Positions 56,840 to 64,000 of a stretch of DNA of 64,000 bases are shown in pieces. The DNA lies in contig NZ_JAMXLR010000089.1 of the NCBI RefSeq assembly GCF_024054565.1, positions 1 to 64,000 on the forward strand, read 5' to 3'. The notes beneath the pieces were generated by a model, which was not told the DNA's origin, did no database searches, and saw only the letters and a program-made list of their open reading frames with translations. The DNA is from Aeoliella straminimaris (GTDB lineage Bacteria; Planctomycetota; Planctomycetia; Pirellulales; Lacipirellulaceae). The translations under genes and the position numbers were made by a program. Within the stretch, counting starts at the first letter, position 1; every line of letters begins with the position of its first letter.

Positions 56840-59716
56840 CTACTCATAGTTCTCATACAGGTCCGTGTCGGTCGCCACTGGCACCTTGTCGATTGCGGCG
56901 TTTAGCAGTCCGGTGGCGTCATTCACCAAGTTACTCGACGTGGCTGTCTTCCGCGAATTGAACAGCACGGCGAAGTTCCGGCCATCCGCCCGCCGTACCA
57001 ACTTGGTATTGGTGCCAGCCAAAGCACCGCCGTGCTGCTGGTAAAGCGGCTTACCCTCCTCGTCGCAAATAATCTGCCACCCCAAGCCATAGTAGCTGTC
57101 GAGAGGATTTCCCTGCTTGTCGTATCCAGCCCGTCCGTCCGGACGAGCAAGGATCTCCGTCACCGATTCAGGCTTCAGCAGGGGGCAGTGCTTGGGATCG
57201 TTCAAGGCATCCGCAAACCGTACCAGATCAATCGCCGATGCAATCCACGCCCCGTGCGAGTCCATCGATTCCAGGTACCAAGCTCCATAAGGTGCGGGCA
57301 CACGCTGGAAGAGGTTCTCAGCGTAAACCGATCGGGTGACCGTGGGCGAGTAGTAGCGAACTTCGCCCTGCTTGCGGCCATCGAGGTGCGTTGCGCCGAT
57401 CACCATGTCGTTCACGCCTATCGGCGCCAGCACGTGCTCGCGGACGTACTCTTCGTAGGGCATGCCGGTCAGCTTTTCGATCACGCGACCCAACAGGCAA
57501 TAGCCATAGTTGGAGTAGGCGTACCGCTCGCCAGGAGCAAAGTCGAGTGGTAGGCCCAGCATCGAGCGAATGATCTCGTCGTGGCCCGCCGGCGAAGGTG
57601 TGCCCAGCGCCCGTGCAAATCGTACGGACTGGAACATCCCATCGAACGACTCATCGCGGTCCCAGCCGCCGCGGTGCTGCAGCAGTTGGCGAATGGTGAT
57701 GTCCTGCTGGCGCGCGTCAAGTTCGGCGCCCTGCTCCAGGTGGGGTTCGTACTCGGTGAGAATCGAGAAGACGGGCGTGTCGAGGTCCAGCTTCCCTTCG
57801 TCCACCAGTTGCAGTGTGGCAACTCCTGTGATGGGTTTGCTGACGCTGGCGATACGATACAGGTTGGTGGGAACGGCCTGCTCTTTCTCGCCAATGTCGG
57901 CGTAGCCAAAACCTCGGGCGTAAACCAGTTGCCCATTCTCGGTAATCGCCAAGGTTGCGCCGGGCGCCCGGTGTTCGGCCAGGAACTTCTGCATCACTTC
58001 GTCCAACGCGGCGTAGTTGTCGTCCCGCTCGCCAGTCATCACGTTATAGGGAGCCTTTTCACGATCGTAGCCGGGCCCCCGCAAGACGTATCCAGGTCTG
58101 CGGCGGGTCATCTTGCCGTTCTCCAGCACTAGCTTGCCGTTGACGAGAACGTGTTGCATTCCATTGGGCATGCTCCGTGGATCGGCCGGCGTTGCGGTTT
58201 CTTCCACTTCATCCAGATCGAACACAATGACGTCGGCAGCTAATCCCACAGCAATGCGACCACGGTCGTGCAGCAACACCTCGTTGGTGGCCACGGCACT
58301 GGCCTGGGCCACGGCTCGCTCCACGGAGATGGCGCCAAGATCGCGAACGAAATGCGACAACAACCGCGGGAACGCCCCATGCGAACGTGGATGGGAGACA
58401 CTGCGCGACTGCGAAGCGGGGCCGACATCGGTACAGAACGAAACAAAAGGCTCCTGCATCGCCCGAATAATATTAGCCTGCGACATCGTAATCGGCATGG
58501 CGAACGCACTCTCGGGCACCAGGTTAAAGAAAGTGTCCCAAGGATCTTCGCCGGCGGCTTCAGCAATCTCGGCGATGCTCTGGCCATGCCACTTGGCGTA
58601 CCGCTTGCTGTTCGAATTGCCGATCATCACGCGGTTCCAGTCGCTGCCAGCATGGCGGTACCAGTTCTCCCAGCCGTCGGTCTCTTCCATTTCCTCCCGA
58701 ATCTCCGCCCGCAACGACTCGTCGTCCAGGCGGCGAAAGAGCTTACCGGATCCCTGGCTGAAATGGCGGGGGTGGATCAAGGCTTCCAGTCCGAGGCCAT
58801 TAAACTCGTAGGGGTAAATGTCAGCAGCGACCTGCCGGCCTTCGGCACGAGCTTCTTTGATCTTGGCCAGAGCCAGTTGCATCTTGCCCCAGTTCTGTTT
58901 GCCAGCCGCCTTGAGGTGATAGATATGGACTGGTGTGCCCGCCTTTTCGCCGATCTCGAGTGCTTCGTCGATGGCCTCGAGCAGTTGGTCGCCCTCGTTG
59001 CGCATGTGCGTGTAATAACGACCACCGTATTCACCCGCCACCGAACACAGCGCGGCGATCTCGTCGGTCTTGGCGTACACGGCCGGAGGGTAAATGAGTG
59101 CTGTGGACACTCCAATCGCGCCGGCTTCCATTGCCTCGCGGACATGCTGTTTCATCTCCTCCAGTTCATCCTCGGTGGGGCGACGGTCCACTTCGCCCAC
59201 GACCAGCCGTCGCACCTGCGTGTGCCCCACTGTCTGCACCACGTTCACCGGCAGACCGCCGAGGTCGAGCAGTTGGAAGTACTCCGACATGTTCTGCCAA
59301 CCAACCTGGGCCGCGCGATCGTCAGATAGCGGCGCTTCGCTGGAACCTTCGCCCGCGTTGATCGTCGTGATGCCTTGTTGCAACAGGTTCTCTGCCGTCC
59401 GCCGATCTTCTAACATGGGCGTAGCGGTCTGGCCCATCATGTCGATGAATCCCGGCGCGACGATCGATCCGGTGGCGTCAATCGTCTTCTCGGCATCCGC
59501 TGCGTCCAGCCGACCGATGGCGACGATCTTACCGTCGCGAATTGCTACATCGGCGATGTACCACGGAGCCCCTGTTCCATCGACTACACGCCCTGACTGA
59601 ATCAGCACATCATACTTCTTTTCGGCAAGCACACTTCCGGCAGTCAGCGTCATGAGACCACCGAGGACAAATAGCAAGGTGAAAACTCGCAGGCGGGAGA
59701 GGTTCGCGTCAAGCAT
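56840..59716 (-). CDS. D-aminoacylase-like amidohydrolase fused to a beta-lactamase-family domain
   Basis: A 958-residue secreted fusion. After a signal peptide (to about 30), residues 30-550 are an amidohydrolase of the N-acyl-D-amino-acid deacylase type (SGRVVDGTGAPW, YYTHMRNEGD, IYHLKAAGKQNW, SFCTDVG). The usual HxH after GFID is replaced by MMGQ and the bridging Cys position reads GEG, so metal binding must differ. Residues about 565-958 are a serine beta-lactamase-family domain with SVSK near 622, YSNYGYCLLG and HGGALAGT. A role in hydrolysing D-amino-acid peptides, possibly from peptidoglycan, is plausible inference. ATG 59716 follows GGAG. The isomerase-like gene is 74 bases upstream on the same strand. 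Confidence 0.87.
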   Translation of the reverse strand: MLDANLSRLRVFTLLFVLGGLMTLTAGSVLAEKKYDVLIQSGRVVDGTGAPWYIADVAIRDGKIVAIGRLDAADAEKTIDATGSIVAPGFIDMMGQTATPMLEDRRTAENLLQQGITTINAGEGSSEAPLSDDRAAQVGWQNMSEYFQLLDLGGLPVNVVQTVGHTQVRRLVVGEVDRRPTEDELEEMKQHVREAMEAGAIGVSTALIYPPAVYAKTDEIAALCSVAGEYGGRYYTHMRNEGDQLLEAIDEALEIGEKAGTPVHIYHLKAAGKQNWGKMQLALAKIKEARAEGRQVAADIYPYEFNGLGLEALIHPRHFSQGSGKLFRRLDDESLRAEIREEMEETDGWENWYRHAGSDWNRVMIGNSNSKRYAKWHGQSIAEIAEAAGEDPWDTFFNLVPESAFAMPITMSQANIIRAMQEPFVSFCTDVGPASQSRSVSHPRSHGAFPRLLSHFVRDLGAISVERAVAQASAVATNEVLLHDRGRIAVGLAADVIVFDLDEVEETATPADPRSMPNGMQHVLVNGKLVLENGKMTRRRPGYVLRGPGYDREKAPYNVMTGERDDNYAALDEVMQKFLAEHRAPGATLAITENGQLVYARGFGYADIGEKEQAVPTNLYRIASVSKPITGVATLQLVDEGKLDLDTPVFSILTEYEPHLEQGAELDARQQDITIRQLLQHRGGWDRDESFDGMFQSVRFARALGTPSPAGHDEIIRSMLGLPLDFAPGERYAYSNYGYCLLGRVIEKLTGMPYEEYVREHVLAPIGVNDMVIGATHLDGRKQGEVRYYSPTVTRSVYAENLFQRVPAPYGAWYLESMDSHGAWIASAIDLVRFADALNDPKHCPLLKPESVTEILARPDGRAGYDKQGNPLDSYYGLGWQIICDEEGKPLYQQHGGALAGTNTKLVRRADGRNFAVLFNSRKTATSSNLVNDATGLLNAAIDKVPVATDTDLYENYE

Positions 59717-59790
59717 GGTGCTCCACAGGGGATGATAGGAAAGGCTGCATCCGGGTGGGTTGGGTACAGGATGCGGGGCGGGGGAAGTGG

Positions 59791-60717
59791 CTAAAGCCAC
59801 TGTTTGAGTTGTTGGAGGTCGTTGGCCAGAGCCTGCATGTTTTGCTTCGTGCCGGCTTGCTCCAGGTATTCGACGTGGATTGAGTAAGGACACTGAATGC
59901 CCGATGCCTTGTGCATGGCAAAGAACTTGGGATCGATACGCCCGTCGCCCAAAGGCACATTTTGTACCTTCTTGCCTTTCCAGACAAAGTCTTTGACAAA
60001 CACGGCGCCAATGTGAGGCTTCATCAAATTGTATTGTACAGGCCAAGACAAACCACCTTCGACGGTCGCGTGCCGGATATCGAATGCACTGCCGATCTCG
60101 GTGGGATCAATGCCATCCAGCAAGTAATGGACATCCCACACCGGTGCCCCCACAAAATTGGCTCCTGAGTGATTTTGGTAAACGGCTGTCATTCCCAGTT
60201 CGCGATTCAGTGCCGCCAGTTCTCGCAAGCGCGTTCGGATTTCGTCAAGCTGCTGGATGATGTCCTGCTTCAAGTCGTATCGATAGAAGCCCATGCGATA
60301 TTTCTTGATGCCCAAGCCGGCACCGGTGCGGAGGACCCGTTCGCTGAGCGGTTGATCGAGCCCCAGTACATCGGTCGTCATAATGGTGACCTGGATGCCC
60401 GCCTTTTGAGCCGCTTCGACCAATTGTGGAAGATGCTCTTCTACACGCTGCGGGTCAACATGCCCACCTTTGCGGACAGTCGACTCGATGCCATCGTAGC
60501 CAATCGCCGCAATCTGCTCGGCAAGGGCATCGTAGCTGAGCGACTGCACAAACTTGATGAAGGCGCAAATGATCGGCGTCCGGCTCTCAGCTTCGGCGGC
60601 TCCGGCAATCGAACGGGGCAGCACCGCAGCGGCCGATAGGGCAGCGGCGCCACCTAGCCAATGCCGGCGGTTTATCTGCTGAAGCGTGTTGGGGGTATCT
60701 CGGGCTGCTGGGGACAT
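59791..60717 (-). CDS. Tat-exported sugar phosphate isomerase/epimerase-like TIM barrel
   Basis: A 308-residue protein with a twin-arginine leader (NRRHWLGGAAALSAAAVLP) and a xylose-isomerase-like/AP-endonuclease-2 barrel (IGYDGIESTVRKGGHVDP, AVYQNHSG, AFDIRHATVEGG, VFVKDFVW, IHVEYLEQ). These supply the expected metal-binding Glu, Asp and His. Despite the family name, members like this act on sugars or cyclitols outside the cytoplasm and are rarely characterised. AAGGAA supports the start. Probably co-transcribed with the downstream fusion gene and divergent from the XylR-type regulator. Confidence 0.88.
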   Translation of the reverse strand: MSPAARDTPNTLQQINRRHWLGGAAALSAAAVLPRSIAGAAEAESRTPIICAFIKFVQSLSYDALAEQIAAIGYDGIESTVRKGGHVDPQRVEEHLPQLVEAAQKAGIQVTIMTTDVLGLDQPLSERVLRTGAGLGIKKYRMGFYRYDLKQDIIQQLDEIRTRLRELAALNRELGMTAVYQNHSGANFVGAPVWDVHYLLDGIDPTEIGSAFDIRHATVEGGLSWPVQYNLMKPHIGAVFVKDFVWKGKKVQNVPLGDGRIDPKFFAMHKASGIQCPYSIHVEYLEQAGTKQNMQALANDLQQLKQWL

Positions 60718-60975
60718 TGGGAAAATTCCTTCGGGGGATCTTTTAGCCTAAATGGCAACTCGGCCGACGACGACGGAAGTATGCGCACTCACGCTGCGTT
60801 TTTGGGCCTGGAATCAACTTTTGACGTATCTGCCTCTACTCGTCGATCCGCATTGACGGAATCGAATGCCAAAAAAATGCAGCAATTTCAACGTTTTTTT
60901 GGTATCCCGGGTGAGAAACCCGTTATTTTCGTCATTAGCTATCAGGGGGCAAGATTTTGACAAGCGGATATTGAG
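60718..60975. promoter_or_regulatory. divergent promoter region of isomerase-like and XylR-type genes
   Basis: 258 bases with an inverted repeat cgggt/acccg at 60908-60922 (loop gagaa) followed by an AT-rich stretch, about 55 bases before the regulator start. It may be an operator or a leader hairpin. Promoters for both genes should lie here. Confidence 0.4.
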
Positions 60976-62142
60976 ATGGCGAAAGTACCCCACGTTGCGT
61001 TGCTGATAGAAACTTCCCGCGAGTACGCTCGAGGCCTGCTCAGGGGCGTGGCCCGCTACCAGCAAGAGCATGGGCCGTGGTCGATTTACTTCGAACCGCA
61101 CGGCCTGGACGACGCGCCGCCCGAGTGGCTTACTGAGTGGAAAGGCGATGGCATCCTGGCCCGCATCAATAGCCAGAGCACGGCCGACACTATTCTGTCC
61201 ACCGGCATCCCCGCGGTTGATGTCCGCGGTGCGCTACCCGATTTGAATATTCCCTTCATTGGCGTCGACAACCGGCCCGTGGCGGAATTGGCGTACGAAC
61301 ACATGCGCAACCTGGGGCTCCGCCACTTTGCCTTCTGTGGCACACCGCGGGGTGAAAATCCCAATCAGGACTTCCGCTGCGACTACTTCGTGAAACTGGT
61401 CGAGCAGGGGGGGCAAACCTGCAGCACTTGGTTGGGTGAACAACAGAAACAGCGGGCCCACACCTGGGAGGAGCAACAGCAGGAGATTGCCGCCTGGCTC
61501 GAACAATTGCCCAAGCCCGTGGGGATCATGACCTGCCATGACGATCGCGGACAGCAGGTCCTTGACGCCTGCCGCCGCGCTGATCTGTCGGTGCCCGACG
61601 AAGTGGCGGTGATGAGCGTGGACAACGATCCCCACCTTTGCAACCTGTGCACGCCACCGATGTCGAGCATCGACGTGAACCCTAGCCGTATCGGTTTTGC
61701 GGCGGCCGAGTTGCTGGGACGTCTAATGCAGGGCGAACAGCCAGAGCAAATGCGAACGTTTCTTGGTCCGCCACGCGGCATCGCGGCACGTCGCTCCACC
61801 GAAATGCTGGCCATCGACGACGGCGACGTGGCCGACGCCATTCGCTACATTCGCGAACACGCCACGGAAGGAATTCGCGCAAGCCAAGTGGTCTCCCGCG
61901 CAGCGAAGGCACCAAGCACCCTGGAGCGGCGATTCAAGAAGACCTTGGGCCGAACCATCAAGGCGGAGATCACGCGCGTGAAACTGAGCCGCGCAAGGCT
62001 ATTGTTGACCGAAACGGAATACGCCATTTCGACCATCGCAGAGCGGGCCGGCTTCGCCGAGGCAAAGTACTTCTGCGAAGTATTCCGCAAGCACCACGGA
62101 GTAACAGCTACCGAGTATCGTCGACGATTCCGCGACGAATGA
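60976..62142 (+). CDS. XylR-type AraC-family transcriptional regulator
   Basis: A 388-residue cytoplasmic regulator. Residues 1-280 form a LacI/ribose-binding-like ligand domain (VALLIETSREYARGLLRGVARY, PFIGVDN, GIMTCHDDRGQQVLDACRRADLSVPDEVAVMSVDND, split here by reading). Residues about 290-388 are an AraC double helix-turn-helix (ISTIAERAGFAEAKYFCEVFRKHHGVTATEYRRRF). The architecture is that of XylR, which senses a sugar. Divergent from the isomerase-like/hydrolase pair, which is its most likely target. Its stop is one base from the end of the convergent metG. Confidence 0.9.
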   Translation: MAKVPHVALLIETSREYARGLLRGVARYQQEHGPWSIYFEPHGLDDAPPEWLTEWKGDGILARINSQSTADTILSTGIPAVDVRGALPDLNIPFIGVDNRPVAELAYEHMRNLGLRHFAFCGTPRGENPNQDFRCDYFVKLVEQGGQTCSTWLGEQQKQRAHTWEEQQQEIAAWLEQLPKPVGIMTCHDDRGQQVLDACRRADLSVPDEVAVMSVDNDPHLCNLCTPPMSSIDVNPSRIGFAAAELLGRLMQGEQPEQMRTFLGPPRGIAARRSTEMLAIDDGDVADAIRYIREHATEGIRASQVVSRAAKAPSTLERRFKKTLGRTIKAEITRVKLSRARLLLTETEYAISTIAERAGFAEAKYFCEVFRKHHGVTATEYRRRFRDE

Positions 62143-62143
62143 C

Positions 62144-64000
62144 CTAGTGCACGCGTTGGCCGACCTTGGCACCTTCGTCGGGCGAAAGCACAAACACCTC
62201 TTCGCCGCCGGGTCCGCTAGCGACAACCATTCCTTCGCTCAGACCGAACTTCATTTGGCGAGGGGCGAGATTGGCCACGCAGACGATCTTGCGTCCGATC
62301 AGCTTCTCGGGATCGTAGGCAGCCTTGATGCCGGCAAATACTTGCCGGTAGACGCCGCCGCCCAATGAGAGCTTGAGCCGCAGCAGCTTGCGGGCTTCGG
62401 GAACCTGCTCGGCCTCCACGACACGAGCCACTCGCAGGTCGACCTTCAAAAAGTCGTCGAATGTGCACTCTTCGGCCAACGGCTCGGCATCCAGGCAGTC
62501 GCCTGGGTCGTTCCACTTGTCGGTGGTTTCGGTTGCAGAAGTTTCCGACTCGGGAGCGCTGTTGGCGGCGGATTCCTCTTTGGATTCTTCAATCATGGCG
62601 TGAACCTTTGTCTCCTCGACGCGTTTGAGCATGTGCTGGAACTTGTTGACCTGGGTACCCGTGAGCGGCGATTGTGCCTGGTCCCAACTTGTAATCGGAT
62701 CGTTGAGCAGCTCACCGGTCTGTTCGGCCAGCTTCGGCAGAACAGGAGCCAGGTATACGACGATCTGGCGGAATAGATTGAGCGCCACGCTGCAGATGTC
62801 CTGTAGCCGCTCGGCTTGCGACTCGTCCTTGCGCAACTCCCATGGCTTGTTCTCTTCGACGAACGGATTCGCCCGATCGGCAAGCGCCATGATCACCCGC
62901 ATCGCCTTGTTGTAGTCGCATGCTTCGTACGCCGCGGCAATCTCCTCGCCCGCCTCTGCAGCCGCTTTGAACAGACCGCCATCGTCGGGATACTGATCGG
63001 ACAAACCGGTTTGAGAGACGAACTTCGCGCTGCGACTGGCTAGGTTAACCACCTTGCCCACCAGATCAGTGTTTACCTTGGCGATAAACTCGTCGATGGA
63101 CAAATCGAGGTCGTCGACCTTGCTGGAGAGTTTCGAAGCGTAGAAGTAACGCAGGTAGGCCGGGTCCAAGTGCTTGAGGTACGTTCGCGCGGCGACGAAC
63201 GTGCCTTTGCTCTTCGACATCTTCTCACCATCGACGGTCAAGAAGCCGTGAATGTGCACCTTGGTCGGCAGCGAGAAGCCGGCCGTCTTGAGCATGCCGG
63301 GCCAGAACAGCGTGTGGAAGTACGTGATGTCCTTGCCGATGAAGTGGTGCACTTCGCAGTCGTCGGACCGCCACCAATCGTCGAAGTTCTCTCCCTCGCG
63401 CTCGCACCACTGTTTTGTGGAGGCCATGTAGCCGATCGGAGCGTCAAACCAGACGTACCAATAGTTGCCGGGCGAGTCGGGAATTTCAAAGCCAAAGTAT
63501 GGGGCAGGGCGGCTGATGTCCCAATCGCGTAGCGGTTCGGGCTTGTCGGCCTCGCCCAAGAAGTGCCCGCGGAGGTAGTTCGCGATCTCCGGCTGCAGTG
63601 CACCGGAAGTCTGCGTCCACTTGTCCAGGAAACCGTGCAATTGCTCGAGCTCGATGAATTCGTGCAGGGCGGTGCGAGTCTCGGGCGTCGTGCCACTCAG
63701 GGTGCTGACGGGATCGACCAACTCAGCCGGTGTGTAGGTAGTGCCGCAGCTGCTACAGTTGTCGCCTGGTTGGTCGGTAGCCCCGCACTTGGGACAGGTA
63801 CCACGGACGAAGCGGTCGGCCAGGAAGGTGTTGGCCTGCGTATCGAAGAGTTGTTCGACTTCCTGCTCTTTCACCAGGCCGGCATCGCGAATCGATTTCC
63901 AAATCTCTGCACACAGCACGCGGTTCTCGGGACTATGCGTGCTGCCGTAATTGTCGAACTCGATGTTGAAATCGCCGAAGTCTCGCTGATGGTCTTCGCT
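62144..64000 (-). CDS. metG: methionyl-tRNA synthetase, N-terminus cut by window end
   Basis: The last 618 codons of an enzyme that charges tRNA-Met with methionine in the cytoplasm. The frame stays open to 64000 and the catalytic HIGH region lies outside. Seen: zinc-knuckle cysteines ([18 protein letters not shown]), [33 protein letters not shown], and KMSKSKG of the KMSKS loop. The anticodon-binding helical domain follows, then a C-terminal EMAPII/Trbp111-like tRNA-binding domain ([35 protein letters not shown]). This is the long, dimerising form of the enzyme. No anomalies seen. Confidence 0.97.
   Translation of the reverse strand, partial: SEDHQRDFGDFNIEFDNYGSTHSPENRVLCAEIWKSIRDAGLVKEQEVEQLFDTQANTFLADRFVRGTCPKCGATDQPGDNCSSCGTTYTPAELVDPVSTLSGTTPETRTALHEFIELEQLHGFLDKWTQTSGALQPEIANYLRGHFLGEADKPEPLRDWDISRPAPYFGFEIPDSPGNYWYVWFDAPIGYMASTKQWCEREGENFDDWWRSDDCEVHHFIGKDITYFHTLFWPGMLKTAGFSLPTKVHIHGFLTVDGEKMSKSKGTFVAARTYLKHLDPAYLRYFYASKLSSKVDDLDLSIDEFIAKVNTDLVGKVVNLASRSAKFVSQTGLSDQYPDDGGLFKAAAEAGEEIAAAYEACDYNKAMRVIMALADRANPFVEENKPWELRKDESQAERLQDICSVALNLFRQIVVYLAPVLPKLAEQTGELLNDPITSWDQAQSPLTGTQVNKFQHMLKRVEETKVHAMIEESKEESAANSAPESETSATETTDKWNDPGDCLDAEPLAEECTFDDFLKVDLRVARVVEAEQVPEARKLLRLKLSLGGGVYRQVFAGIKAAYDPEKLIGRKIVCVANLAPRQMKFGLSEGMVVASGPGGEEVFVLSPDEGAKVGQRVH

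Noticed and set aside
1-64000. Exosortase, tRNA, rRNA, CRISPR or transposase genes
   Set aside because: I looked for them because of the many PEP-CTERM proteins and repeated modules, but saw no supporting sequence; exosortase must be encoded elsewhere.

Overview
The window looks like chromosome from a planctomycete, most likely Pirellulales (Lacipirellulaceae-like). This rests on protein families, not on a marker gene. The families are four DUF1559 proteins with pseudopilin N-termini and H-X9-DG C-termini, a secreted PSD1 cytochrome (DUF1549/DUF1553) overlapping a Tat-exported DUF1501 protein, a LEPR-xLL N-terminus, dockerin repeats without a cellulosome, many PEP-CTERM proteins, and ECF sigma factors paired with FecR-type anti-sigma factors.

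Bases 1-49,400 are built from four copies of one module. Each has an ECF sigma factor, a membrane anti-sigma with a variable outer domain, a DUF1559 protein and one very long protein that is two PEP-CTERM proteins fused in frame. Module A is divergent: sigma and anti-sigma at 9571-12878 (+), and fused PEP protein, DUF1559, PQQ-type sugar dehydrogenase and single PEP protein at 266-8830 (-). Module B has sigma, FecR, DUF1559, lipoprotein, beta-propeller, PSD1 and DUF1501 as one seven-gene minus-strand run (22115 down to 13110). Opposite it is a plus-strand run of LamG proteins (22422-29333). A secreted matrixin-like protease (29790) and an esterase-like hydrolase (31310-32710, -) separate B from C. 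Module C (33395-40575, +) is sigma, DUF4114-bearing anti-sigma, DUF1559, fused PEP protein. A beta-carbonic anhydrase (can) sits between C and D. Module D (42255-49406, +) is sigma, FecR, fused PEP protein, DUF1559, lipoprotein, followed by a decayed dockerin fragment.

In all four fused proteins an internal PEP motif, membrane helix and basic cluster run straight into a second signal peptide with an AxA-type cleavage site and then a second complete secreted domain. The basic cluster could end the first sorting signal and also begin the second signal peptide. The products may therefore be precursors cut into two exported, separately anchored proteins. I regard this recurrent architecture, tied to sigma/anti-sigma pairs, as the most likely undescribed system here. 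The module A anti-sigma adds a further oddity: it carries a degenerate sigma-factor-like domain.

From 50,131 to the end the content is more ordinary carbohydrate, peptide and housekeeping metabolism: a GH2 glycosidase, an enolase-superfamily protein, a serine beta-lactamase-family protein, an AAA+ regulator lacking GAFTGA, a D-aminoacylase-like/beta-lactamase fusion, a Tat-exported sugar isomerase-like protein, a divergent XylR-type regulator and the C-terminal part of methionyl-tRNA synthetase (metG), cut by the window end. I saw no rRNA, tRNA, CRISPR array, insertion sequence or exosortase gene.
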